From: Hyphomicrobiales bacterium
GTDB lineage: Bacteria; Pseudomonadota; Alphaproteobacteria; Rhizobiales; Beijerinckiaceae
Reading direction: 5' to 3'
Assembly: GCA_004144595.1 (NCBI GenBank)
Contig: SEEM01000018.1
Span: 1-63,060 of the forward strand
DNA length: 63,060 nucleotides
Below the pieces are notes generated by a model. It was not told where the DNA came from. It made no database searches and saw only the letters and a list, made by a program, of their open reading frames with translations. How positions within the stretch are numbered: the stretch's first letter is position 1; each line of letters begins with the position of its first letter. The translations under genes and the position numbers were made by a program. Below are positions 55,844 to 63,060 of the stretch, piece after piece.

Positions 55844-57468
55844 GCGCGCCCCTGCTTTCCGTCGAAGACCTCTCGGTCGCCTTCCGCCAGGGCGGGCGGG
55901 AGACGCTTGCGGTCGACCGCGTCTCCTTCTCGATCGCCAAGGGCGAGACGCTCGCGCTGGTCGGCGAATCCGGCTCGGGCAAATCGGTCTCGGCCCTGTC
56001 GATCCTGAAGCTTCTGAACTATCCGGCGGCGCATCATCCTTCCGGCAAGGTGATGTTCAACGGCCAGGACCTGATCGCGGCCGACGAGGACGCGATGCGC
56101 AAGGTGCGCGGCAACGACATCACCATGGTGTTCCAGGAGCCGATGACCTCGCTCAACCCGCTCCATACGATCGAGCGGCAGATCGGCGAGATCCTCGAAC
56201 TGCACAAGGGCCTGCGCGGCGAGAAGCAGCGCACCCGAACGCTGGAACTGCTCGACCTCGTCGGCATCCGCGACGCGGCGAGCCGGCTCGACGCATATCC
56301 GCATCAGTTGTCCGGCGGCCAGCGCCAGCGCGTGATGATCGCGATGGCTCTCGCCAACGAGCCCGAATTGCTGGTCGCCGACGAACCGACGACCGCGCTC
56401 GACGTCACCGTGCAGGCGCAGATCCTGAAGCTGCTCAAGGAGCTTCAAGGCCGGCTCGGCATGGCGATGCTGTTCATCACCCATGATCTCGGCATCGTCA
56501 GGCGCATCGCCGACCGGGTCTGCGTGATGCTGAAGGGCAAGATCGTCGAGCACGGCCCGGTGGCCGAAATCTTCGGCAATCCGCAGCATGACTACACCAA
56601 ACGCCTGCTCGCGGCCGAGCCGAAAGGCCGCCCCACCCCCGTCCCGACGGACGCCGCGACGCTGCTCGAGGCCGGGCCGATCAAGGTCTGGTTCCCGGTC
56701 AAATCCGGCCTGCTGCGCCGCACGACCGGCCATGTGAAGGCGGTGGACGGCATATCGGTCATGGTGCGCGAAGGCGAAACGCTGGGCGTCGTCGGCGAGT
56801 CCGGCTCGGGCAAGACCACGCTCGGCCTCGCCATCCTCCGGCTGATCGCCTCGGAAGGGCCCATCGTCTTCCTGGGCGACCGCATCGACGGGCTTTCCAG
56901 CACGCAGGTCCGGCCGAAGCGCAAGGACCTCCAGGTCGTCTTCCAGGACCCGTACGGTTCGCTTTCGCCGCGCATGTCGGTGGCCGAGATCGTGGCCGAG
57001 GGGCTCGCGATCCAGCAGCCGAACCTGACCTACTCGCAGCGCCGCGAAATCGTCGCGCAGGCGCTCGTCGATGTGGGCTTGGATCCAGCGGCGATGGATC
57101 GCTACCCGCACGAATTCTCGGGCGGCCAGCGCCAGCGCATCGCCATCGCGCGGGCGATGGCGCTCGATCCGAAATTCGTCGTGCTGGACGAGCCGACCTC
57201 GGCGCTCGACATGTCCGTGCAGGCGCAGATCGTCGAATTGCTGCGTGGCCTGCAAACCAGGCGCAAGCTGGGCTATCTCTTCATCAGCCACGACCTCAAG
57301 GTCGTCAGGGCGCTGTCGCACCGGGTGGTGGTGATGCAGAATGGCAAGGTGGTCGAGGAAGGCCCGGCGGAACAGATCTTCGCTTCGCCGCGCGAGGCCT
57401 ATACCCAAGCGCTTCTGGCCGCCGCGCTCAATCTCGATACCGCCAGCACCGCCGCGGTGAGGGACTGA
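55840..57468 (+). CDS. yejF: Peptide ABC transporter fused ATPase YejF
   Basis: 542 residues with two ATPase domains in one chain. First: Walker A GESGSGKS, signature LSGGQRQR, Walker B ELLVADEP. Second: [23 protein letters not shown]. Both keep the switch His (ITHDL and ISHDL). A typical oligopeptide/dipeptide C-terminal part follows each. The start ATG overlaps the yejE stop by 4 bases. Only two bases separate it from deoB. Confidence 0.96.
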   Translation: MSAPLLSVEDLSVAFRQGGRETLAVDRVSFSIAKGETLALVGESGSGKSVSALSILKLLNYPAAHHPSGKVMFNGQDLIAADEDAMRKVRGNDITMVFQEPMTSLNPLHTIERQIGEILELHKGLRGEKQRTRTLELLDLVGIRDAASRLDAYPHQLSGGQRQRVMIAMALANEPELLVADEPTTALDVTVQAQILKLLKELQGRLGMAMLFITHDLGIVRRIADRVCVMLKGKIVEHGPVAEIFGNPQHDYTKRLLAAEPKGRPTPVPTDAATLLEAGPIKVWFPVKSGLLRRTTGHVKAVDGISVMVREGETLGVVGESGSGKTTLGLAILRLIASEGPIVFLGDRIDGLSSTQVRPKRKDLQVVFQDPYGSLSPRMSVAEIVAEGLAIQQPNLTYSQRREIVAQALVDVGLDPAAMDRYPHEFSGGQRQRIAIARAMALDPKFVVLDEPTSALDMSVQAQIVELLRGLQTRRKLGYLFISHDLKVVRALSHRVVVMQNGKVVEEGPAEQIFASPREAYTQALLAAALNLDTASTAAVRD

Positions 57469-57470
57469 GC

Positions 57471-58688
57471 ATGGCGCGCGCGCTCCTGATCGTTCTGGAC
57501 TCGGTCGGCTGCGGCGGCGCGGCCGATGCGGCAGCCTATGGCGATGCCGGCTCCGACACGCTCGGCCATATCGCCGATGCCTGCGCCGATGGGCGCGGCG
57601 ATCGCGAGGGGCTGCGCAGCGGGCCTCTCCAGCTGCCGAACCTCGTGCGGCTCGGGCTCGCCCATGCCTGCGAAGCCTCGACCGGCCGGCCTCTCCCCGG
57701 CGTCGCGATGCCGGCCAGCCCCGAAGGGCGCTGGGGCTATGGCGTCGAGGTCAGCCAGGGCAAGGACACGCCGTCCGGTCATTGGGAGATCGCCGGCTGC
57801 CCCGTTCCGTTCCAATGGGGCTATTTCACCGATCTGGAGAACTCCTTCCCGCCGGAACTGGTCGCCGGCATCGTCAAGCAAGGCGCCCTGCCCGGCATCC
57901 TCGGCAACAGGCATGCCTCGGGCACCGCGATCATCGACGAGCTTGGGCCGGAGCATATCCGGACGGGCAAGCCGATCTGCTACACCTCGGTCGATTCCGT
58001 TCTCCAGATCGCAGCGCATGAGGAGCATTTCGGCCTCGATCGCCTCTATGCCCTCTGCAAGGTCGCCCGGGGACTCGTCGACCCCCTTCGGATCGGCCGC
58101 GTCATCGCCCGCCCCTTCGTGGGATCGCCGGAAGAGGGCTTCACCCGGACCGCAAACCGCAAGGATTTTGCCATCCCGCCGCCGGACGAGACGATCCTCG
58201 ACCGGCTGGCGACGCAAGGGCGCATGGTCGTCACCGTCGGCAAGATCGGCGACATCTTCGCTCACCGCGCGACCGAGACCGAGATCAAGCCCTTCGGCAA
58301 TGCGGCCATGCTCGATGCGGCGCTGGAAGCCTGGGACGGCCTGCCGGATGGCGGCTTCTGCTTCGTCAATCTCGTCGATTTCGACACCGAGTTCGGCCAT
58401 CGGCGCGACATCCCCGGCTATGCGGCGGCACTCGAAGCTTTTGACAGGCGCCTGCCGCATATCGAAGCGGCGCTGCGGCCCGGCGACATCGCCGTCGTCA
58501 CGGCCGACCATGGCAACGATCCGAGCTGGCCCGGCACCGACCACACGCGCGAGCATGTGCCGATCATCGCTTTCGGCCCGGGCATCGGGACCGAGCCGCT
58601 CGGGCGACGCGGCAGCTTCGCCGATATCGCAGCGAGCCTCGGCATCTTCCTCGGCGTCGGCCCGGTGGGGCCCGGCCGCGCCTGGTAG
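57471..58688 (+). CDS. deoB: Phosphopentomutase DeoB
   Basis: 405 residues, normal length. It interconverts (deoxy)ribose-1-phosphate and the 5-phosphate in nucleoside salvage. Alkaline-phosphatase superfamily with two-metal ligands: [11 protein letters not shown] at the N-terminus, [20 protein letters not shown], and [21 protein letters not shown]. The expected active-site nucleophile Thr lies in [10 protein letters not shown]. It starts two bases after yejF, so it is translated from the same mRNA as the peptide importer. No other deo or nucleoside gene is nearby. Confidence 0.96.
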   Translation: MARALLIVLDSVGCGGAADAAAYGDAGSDTLGHIADACADGRGDREGLRSGPLQLPNLVRLGLAHACEASTGRPLPGVAMPASPEGRWGYGVEVSQGKDTPSGHWEIAGCPVPFQWGYFTDLENSFPPELVAGIVKQGALPGILGNRHASGTAIIDELGPEHIRTGKPICYTSVDSVLQIAAHEEHFGLDRLYALCKVARGLVDPLRIGRVIARPFVGSPEEGFTRTANRKDFAIPPPDETILDRLATQGRMVVTVGKIGDIFAHRATETEIKPFGNAAMLDAALEAWDGLPDGGFCFVNLVDFDTEFGHRRDIPGYAAALEAFDRRLPHIEAALRPGDIAVVTADHGNDPSWPGTDHTREHVPIIAFGPGIGTEPLGRRGSFADIAASLGIFLGVGPVGPGRAW

Positions 58689-58691
58689 GAG

Positions 58692-60149
58692 TCAGGCGGC
58701 GGCGATGCGGCCGCAGAAGCTCGCCACGTCCTGGCGGATCTCCTGCGCCTGCTGGGCGAGCGCGCTCGCTGCGCCCTGCAATTGCTGGGCAGCGCCATGG
58801 GTCTGGCGGGTCATGACCTCGAAGCCCCCGGCAACATCCGCGCTGCGCTGCGCGCCCTCGAAGGACAGGCGGACCTGATGGGCGATCTCGGCGGTTGCGC
58901 GGCTCTGCTCGTCGACTGAGAGCGCGATCGCATTGGCGACGCTCTCGACATCGCCGATCGCCTCGACGATGTCGCGGATCGCCTTGAGCGAACGCTGCGA
59001 GGCCTGCTGCATCGTCCCGATCTGCTGCGAGACCTCGTCGGTGGCCTTGGCCGTCTGGGCCGAGAGCGTCTTGACCTCGCTGGCGACGACGGCGAAGCCG
59101 CGCCCCATCTCGCCGGCGCGCGCCGCCTCGATCGTGGCGTTGAGCGCGAGCATGCTGGTCTGGGCGGCGATGCCGCGGATGATCTCGACGACGGCGCCGA
59201 CATTCTCGCTGCTCTGGGCGAGATGCTCGATTTCGGCGCTGGCGCGCCGCGCCAGTTCCGCCGCCGCCTTCGAGCCATCGGCAGATTGTCCGGCATTGCG
59301 CCCGATCTCGCCGATCGAAGCGACGAGCTCGGTGCTGGCGGCCGAAAGATGGTCGATGCTGTCCATCGTGCCGGCAGCGGAATCGGAGACCATCGCGGTC
59401 TGGCGCCGGACATGGTCGGAGGTTTCGGTCAGCGCCCCGGCCTCGGTGTTCATCGCCGCAGCGGAATGATCGAGCACGGCCATCGCCTGGTCCATCTGGG
59501 CGCGGAAGCCGGCGACGACATCGCGCAGCATTGCGGCGCGTCGCCCCAGCTCTTCGGCAAGGTTGCGCTCCTTCTCGCCGGCGATGCGCTCGCGCTCCGC
59601 GACTTCCTGTGCCCGCGCGAGATTCTGCTCGTTCATGGCGAACATGCGCTGCATCACCACGGCGAAGACCGCGAGGAACGACGTCTCGATGATGACGATC
59701 ACCGCGTGCAGCATCACGCGCCACAGGTTGCCGCCCTGGTAGAAGACGGCAGCCGGCAAGGCGTATTGCAGCACGAGATGGTGCGCGGCCGTCAACGTCG
59801 CGCCCATCAGGATCGGCCGCCAGTCGCAGAAGCCGGCGAGCAGCGCCAGCACCGCGAAGTAATACATGTGGATGTCCGGCTGCCAGGGATGGCCGGCAAA
59901 GCTGAACACCAGGATCGAGACCTGCCCGATCAGTACGGCCGCGATCACGAGCTGCGTCACGATCGCCGGCCCGGCAAGGCGATAGATGAACACGGTTGCC
60001 AGCGCGGCGACCGCTGCCATCAGCACAGGGACGAAGCCCGCAGCTCCGTTGGCCCAGAAGGCCAGCGCCAGCAGCGGCACATGAAGCAATCCGAGCGCGA
60101 GCAGGGCCTGCGCGACCCTGTGGCGCACCGCCGACAGCGACCAGATCAT
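58692..60149 (-). CDS. Methyl-accepting chemotaxis protein with polytopic His-rich membrane sensor
   Basis: 485 residues. The N-terminal 170 residues form about six membrane spans with no periplasmic ligand-binding domain. Conserved His residues stand in or near the membrane: His87 (GHPWQ), His94 (DIHMYYF), His123/His124 (AAHHLVL) and His148. There is no clear HAMP domain. A coiled linker (172-215) leads to a full MCP signalling domain with hairpin tip IIRGIAAQTSMLALNATIEAARAGEMGRGFAVVASEV. It probably senses a small molecule, redox state or metal within the membrane. That sensing role is inference. The start is coupled by ATGA to the small gene upstream. Confidence 0.9.
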   Translation of the reverse strand: MIWSLSAVRHRVAQALLALGLLHVPLLALAFWANGAAGFVPVLMAAVAALATVFIYRLAGPAIVTQLVIAAVLIGQVSILVFSFAGHPWQPDIHMYYFAVLALLAGFCDWRPILMGATLTAAHHLVLQYALPAAVFYQGGNLWRVMLHAVIVIIETSFLAVFAVVMQRMFAMNEQNLARAQEVAERERIAGEKERNLAEELGRRAAMLRDVVAGFRAQMDQAMAVLDHSAAAMNTEAGALTETSDHVRRQTAMVSDSAAGTMDSIDHLSAASTELVASIGEIGRNAGQSADGSKAAAELARRASAEIEHLAQSSENVGAVVEIIRGIAAQTSMLALNATIEAARAGEMGRGFAVVASEVKTLSAQTAKATDEVSQQIGTMQQASQRSLKAIRDIVEAIGDVESVANAIALSVDEQSRATAEIAHQVRLSFEGAQRSADVAGGFEVMTRQTHGAAQQLQGAASALAQQAQEIRQDVASFCGRIAAA

Positions 60150-60520
60150 GACGTCGGTTCCGTTCTGCCGGAGCTATCGAGGCATCCCGCAAGACCGGCC
60201 AGGACGAGGGAGAACCACGCCCCTTTCGGCAGCGAGCGCGCCTTTCCGTTCAGCGTCGGCGCGACGACGACAACCGCGCTGAAGCGGCCGCTGCGCAGGA
60301 CACGATGACCGGCCGCGAAGCTCAGCGCCACGGCCTCCGCGCCATCCGTCCAGGGCGGAAAGACGATCGCGACCGGCTCGGAGCCGTCGGTCGGGCCGGG
60401 CAGGCTCGCGAGCGCTCCGAAACTGACCAGCAGACAGACGAGCCCGACAAGGAGACCACCACCGGGCGACAATCGCTCCGCGCGAGCCGCACCGGGTTCC
60501 GCAGGGGATGTCGAAGGCAT
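60146..60520 (-). CDS. Small membrane protein coupled to the chemoreceptor
   Basis: 124 residues. One strong hydrophobic segment at about 22-42 (GGLLVGLVCLLVSFGALASL). The rest likely lies outside the cytoplasm and shows PVAIVFPPWTDGAEAVALSF and GRFSAVVVVAPT, short beta-like stretches. A second hydrophobic stretch near the end (WFSLVLAGLAGCL) may touch the membrane. Its stop overlaps the chemoreceptor start (ATGA), strong evidence that it is a real gene made together with it. I do not recognise the family. A ligand-presenting or modulating partner of the receptor is possible. Confidence 0.75.
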   Translation of the reverse strand: MPSTSPAEPGAARAERLSPGGGLLVGLVCLLVSFGALASLPGPTDGSEPVAIVFPPWTDGAEAVALSFAAGHRVLRSGRFSAVVVVAPTLNGKARSLPKGAWFSLVLAGLAGCLDSSGRTEPTS

Positions 60521-60574
60521 TGGCGGGGATCACTCGGAACGGCGGCGGTGTACGGATCAAGCAACCGTAGCCGC

Positions 60575-60586
60575 GTAAAATTTTAC
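60575..60586. promoter_or_regulatory. AT-rich palindrome in chemoreceptor-tadE gap
   Basis: GTAAAATTTTAC, a perfect 12-base palindrome in a GC-rich background, between the two divergent transcription units. Candidate operator or promoter core. Confidence 0.4.
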
Positions 60587-60653
60587 TTAAGCCATTGACC
60601 GCAGCTGAACGGCGATTGCTTGGCTCGCAGCGTGTTTACCTTTCATCAAGAGG

Positions 60654-60682
60654 AGAGATTTACAACTTTTGGTTGTATCTCT
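60654..60682 (+). promoter_or_regulatory. Hairpin in tadE leader
   Basis: AGAGATTTACAAC and GTTGTATCTCT pair with a two-base bulge around a TTTTG loop. It lies just before the GAGGAA ribosome site of the TadE-like gene. It may affect mRNA stability or translation. Confidence 0.4.
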
Positions 60683-60698
60683 TCATCGAGGAACGGCC

Positions 60699-61127
60699 AT
60701 GCTGCCTGCCCTATCCCGCTTCCCCCGCGATCGGCGCGCGACCACCGCGATCGAGTTCGCTTTCGTCGCGCCGATTTTGCTCCTGCTGCTGGTCGGCATC
60801 ATGGGCTACGGCTATGTCTTCGGCCTCTACCACAGCATCCAACAGATCGCTGCCGAGGCGGCGCGCTCGTCCGTATCGGGCTTGAGCGACACCGAGCGAT
60901 CCCAGATCGCCCGCGACTTCATCACGGCCCATGCCGGCTCCTATGCTTTTATCGACCCGGAGAAAATCAGGGTCCGCACGGGCCAGACCGGCCCGCAGAT
61001 GCAGAGCTTCGAGGTCGCCGTCGCCTATGACATGAGCGGCTCGCTCTATGACAACCTGAGCCGGCTGGTTTCGCTTCCACAACCCATGATTGAGCGCCGG
61101 GCGATCGTCCAACGCGGCGGGTATTGA
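60699..61127 (+). CDS. TadE-like pilus assembly protein
   Basis: 142 residues from the ATG at 60699, with GAGGAA about seven bases upstream. A short basic start RFPRDRRATTAIEFAFVAPILLLLLVGIM is the prepilin-like TadE signature: Glu at the +5-type position and one membrane span. The rest, about 95 residues, is periplasmic. TadE/TadF are pseudopilins of the Flp pilus. No cpaB, cpaC, tadA, tadB or flp gene lies in the window, so this may be an orphan pair with the next gene. Confidence 0.88.
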   Translation: MLPALSRFPRDRRATTAIEFAFVAPILLLLLVGIMGYGYVFGLYHSIQQIAAEAARSSVSGLSDTERSQIARDFITAHAGSYAFIDPEKIRVRTGQTGPQMQSFEVAVAYDMSGSLYDNLSRLVSLPQPMIERRAIVQRGGY

Positions 61128-61161
61128 ACAGATTTCGCGATCTCGATGTCAGGAGGGACGC

Positions 61162-62895
61162 ATGCTCGGGCTCAGGAACTTCCTTGGCGATCAGCGAGGC
61201 GGCACGGCGATCCTTTTCGCCGTCTCCGCCACGGCTCTGTTCGGCTTCGGCGCCATGGCCGTCGATGTCGGCAATTTCTTCTACGAGAAGCGCAAGCTCC
61301 AGACCGCCAACGACCTCGCCGTTCTCGCAGCCGCGAGCGATCTGCCGCGCGCTCTGGCCGCAGCCCAGGCCAGCGCCACCCAGAACGGCTTTACCGGTTC
61401 CGCGATCCAGACCCTGCAGACGGGGGTGTATACGCCCGATCCGAACCTGGCTTCCGAAGCGCGCTTCGTTCCGAGCGCGGCCACGGTCGCGAATGCAGCC
61501 AGGATCGACATGCGGACGACAGCGCCGCTGCTGCTCGGCCGCGTGCTCGCTGCGTCATCCGTCGCCGCGCCGGCACCGGAGGGCGGCCCGCACGCAGCGG
61601 GCAGCTCGACCGTGGCGAGCGTCAGCAGCGGGGACGTGGCGATCGGCTCCAGCGCCATTGCCTTTCAGGATGCCCAGGCCTCGTTCGCCGTCGGCTCCCG
61701 CCTGCTCAAGCTCGATGGCGGCCTGCTCAATGGCTTGCTGGGCGGCCTGCTGGGCGGCGGCGTGTCGCTCTCCGTCATGGATTACGACGCGCTGATCAAG
61801 GCGCGGGTCGACCTGTTCGACTTCGCGAAGCGCCTTGCCACCCGCCTCGACCTGACGGCGGCGACCTATGACGACGTGCTGAAGGCCGACGTGCGCCTCG
61901 GCGACGTGCTGGCGGCCATCGTCGACGCCTCGCGCGACCATGATACGCGCAGCAGCACCGCCACCGCGGCGCTAGGCCGGCTCGCGACGGCATCGGCGAG
62001 CAACCTGCCGGTCAAGCTCGCCTCGCTCATGTCCTTCGGCCCCGCCGGCGACAAGCCGCTCTCCGGACCCAAGCCGCTCGCGGCTTCGCTCACGGCGCTC
62101 GATATCGTCTCGGCCGTCGCCCAGATCGCCAATGGCAATCGCCAGATCGATGTCGGCCTCAACATGAATTTGCCGGGGATAGCCGCCGCCTCGCTCAAGC
62201 TCGGCATCGGCGAACGGCCGGTGGGAACCAGCCTGGTTCGGGTCGGGCGTGCCGGATCGAGCGTGCATACCGCACAGACGCGGCTTTTGCTGACTGTCGA
62301 CCTCGTCGGCTCCGGTGCCGCCTCGGTGGTTCGGCTGCCGCTCTATCTCGAACTGGCCGCCGCCACCGCCCGCCTCACCGGCATCCAATGCTCGCCCGGC
62401 GACGTCTCGACCTCGAGCGTCAGGCTCGGCGTCACGCCAGCCGTGGTCGACGCCTGGATCGGGCAGGTCTCGATGGCGGATTTCAACAATTTCAGCCGGG
62501 CGCCGAACCCACCCGCCGCGACCCTCGTGAACGCTGCCGGGCTCGCCAAGGTCACCGGCCGCGCCCATGTCACGATGACGAACCTCTCGGAGACCACGGT
62601 CAGTTTCAGCTATCCGGAAATCCAGCGCGGCGACAAGAAGACGACCTCGACCCAGAATTTCGTCGCCACCCTGCTGGGCCGCCTCGTCGGCGACCTCGAG
62701 CTGCGCGTGGAGGCGTTGGGGCTCGGCCTCGGATTGCCCGGCCTCGACGGGCTGGTCGGCGGCATCATCGGCAATGCGGCGACGCCCCTCGACCAGATCC
62801 TGAACGGCGTACTCGGCACGCTCGGCATCGGGCTCGGCCAGGCCGATAGCTGGGTCAGCGGCGTGCGCTGCGGCGGGGCTGTGTTGGTGCGGTGA
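61162..62895 (+). CDS. TadG-like pilus assembly protein
   Basis: 577 residues from the ATG at 61162, with AGGAGGGACGC before it. The N-terminus FLGDQRGGTAILFAVSATALFGFGAMAVDVGNFFYEKRKLQTANDLAVLAA is the Flp pilus-assembly TadE/G-like signature. A large, mostly beta-rich periplasmic part follows, with a Gly/Leu repeat (GGLLNGLLGGLLGGG near residue 193), two further Gly/Leu-rich stretches near the end, and two Cys (IQCSPGDV and GVRCGG) that could bond. It probably acts with the TadE-like protein at the cell envelope. The exact role of this family is poorly defined. Confidence 0.85.
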   Translation: MLGLRNFLGDQRGGTAILFAVSATALFGFGAMAVDVGNFFYEKRKLQTANDLAVLAAASDLPRALAAAQASATQNGFTGSAIQTLQTGVYTPDPNLASEARFVPSAATVANAARIDMRTTAPLLLGRVLAASSVAAPAPEGGPHAAGSSTVASVSSGDVAIGSSAIAFQDAQASFAVGSRLLKLDGGLLNGLLGGLLGGGVSLSVMDYDALIKARVDLFDFAKRLATRLDLTAATYDDVLKADVRLGDVLAAIVDASRDHDTRSSTATAALGRLATASASNLPVKLASLMSFGPAGDKPLSGPKPLAASLTALDIVSAVAQIANGNRQIDVGLNMNLPGIAAASLKLGIGERPVGTSLVRVGRAGSSVHTAQTRLLLTVDLVGSGAASVVRLPLYLELAAATARLTGIQCSPGDVSTSSVRLGVTPAVVDAWIGQVSMADFNNFSRAPNPPAATLVNAAGLAKVTGRAHVTMTNLSETTVSFSYPEIQRGDKKTTSTQNFVATLLGRLVGDLELRVEALGLGLGLPGLDGLVGGIIGNAATPLDQILNGVLGTLGIGLGQADSWVSGVRCGGAVLVR

Positions 62896-62901
62896 GCGCA
62901 C

Positions 62902-63060
62902 TCAGTTCTGGAGGCGTTGCTTGATCCGCTTGACCAAGCCGTCCCGGACGTCGCGATAGGCGTCGAGCTTCTGCTCGCGCGAGCCCTGGAACACCGTGGG
63001 ATCGACGGTCGGCCAGTATTCCACCTCGGACGCGTGGGTCCGCGTCAGGTCCAGGGCCTT
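62902..63060 (-). CDS. Low molecular weight phosphatase family protein (3' end only)
   Basis: Only the last 52 codons are in the window. The translated end reads EVEYWPTVDPTVFQGSREQ, KLDAYRDVRDGLVKRI and KQRLQN. This matches the C-terminus of ArsC-like / protein-tyrosine low molecular weight phosphatases (WPTxDP...G.R...YR.VRD). The catalytic CX5R loop lies outside, so activity cannot be judged. Convergent with the TadG-like gene, 6 bases apart. Confidence 0.6.
   Translation of the reverse strand, partial: KALDLTRTHASEVEYWPTVDPTVFQGSREQKLDAYRDVRDGLVKRIKQRLQN

Noticed and set aside
55381..57408. Long minus-strand open frame opposite yejF
   Set aside because: Shadow of the fused ATPase; composition is typical of antisense translation.
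61718..61765. Short direct repeats in the TadG-like gene as a possible CRISPR or tandem-repeat locus
   Set aside because: They encode an in-frame Gly/Leu repeat of a few units only, with no spacers.

Overview
The window is a contiguous stretch of high-GC alphaproteobacterial chromosome. The gene order clpB, DUF4167, prmC, prfA, ptsP, the cytochrome c / kdsB / pheA block, EcfG-like promoter motifs and the intergenic palindromic repeats all point to Hyphomicrobiales (Rhizobiales). A Bosea-like organism is my best guess, but this is inference from protein character, not a search. No tRNA, rRNA, CRISPR array, phage, transposase or integrase is visible. Most of the window is core or stable accessory metabolism.

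Region 1 (1-12.3 kb): 3' part of metX, metW, clpB on the opposite strand, a DUF2293 protein, a MOSC protein, then a leftward block ptsP - prfA - small secreted protein - prmC - DUF4167. This is methionine synthesis, protein quality control, translation termination and nitrogen-PTS signalling. Region 2 (12.3-18.2 kb): trehalose module, with otsA divergent from otsB and a GH15 glucosidase/trehalase-like enzyme. The otsA-otsB gap carries two overlapping, oppositely directed EcfG-like promoters. An M20 peptidase follows.

Region 3 (18.2-24.2 kb): a large secreted TPR protein, a two-gene chromate transporter, a LysE exporter, a small membrane protein and a DinB-fold protein. Region 4 (24.2-33.1 kb): a catabolic cluster around a LysR regulator: FAD amine oxidase, AmaB-type aldehyde dehydrogenase, glutaryl-CoA dehydrogenase, CaiB/BaiF CoA-transferase, a TPP enzyme and a small secreted protein. 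The set fits lysine breakdown through 2-aminoadipate and glutaryl-CoA. Region 5 (33.1-42.7 kb): HdeD, transaldolase, a sugar ABC importer (binding protein and two permeases), a ferric-type ABC importer (binding protein and fused permease) and a two-receiver diguanylate cyclase. Neither importer has an ATPase gene here.

Region 6 (42.7-49.0 kb): valine/isobutyrate catabolism (LysR, mmsA, secreted protein, isobutyryl-CoA dehydrogenase, mmsB), then nudC. Region 7 (49.1-58.7 kb): pheA and kdsB divergent from a membrane-anchored cytochrome c, then a complete yejABEF peptide importer followed at once by deoB. Region 8 (58.7-63.06 kb): an unusual membrane chemoreceptor with a coupled small membrane protein, a TadE/TadG-like pair and the 3' end of a low-molecular-weight phosphatase gene.

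The most interesting signals are: a gapless 29-residue motif shared by two small secreted proteins that each sit beside an amino-acid catabolic operon; the overlapping divergent EcfG-like promoters; the structured leader of the ferric-type binding protein; the diguanylate cyclase with a degenerate inhibitory site and an altered second receiver; and at least four families of intergenic palindromic repeats. I found no convincing wholly new defence or mobile system.
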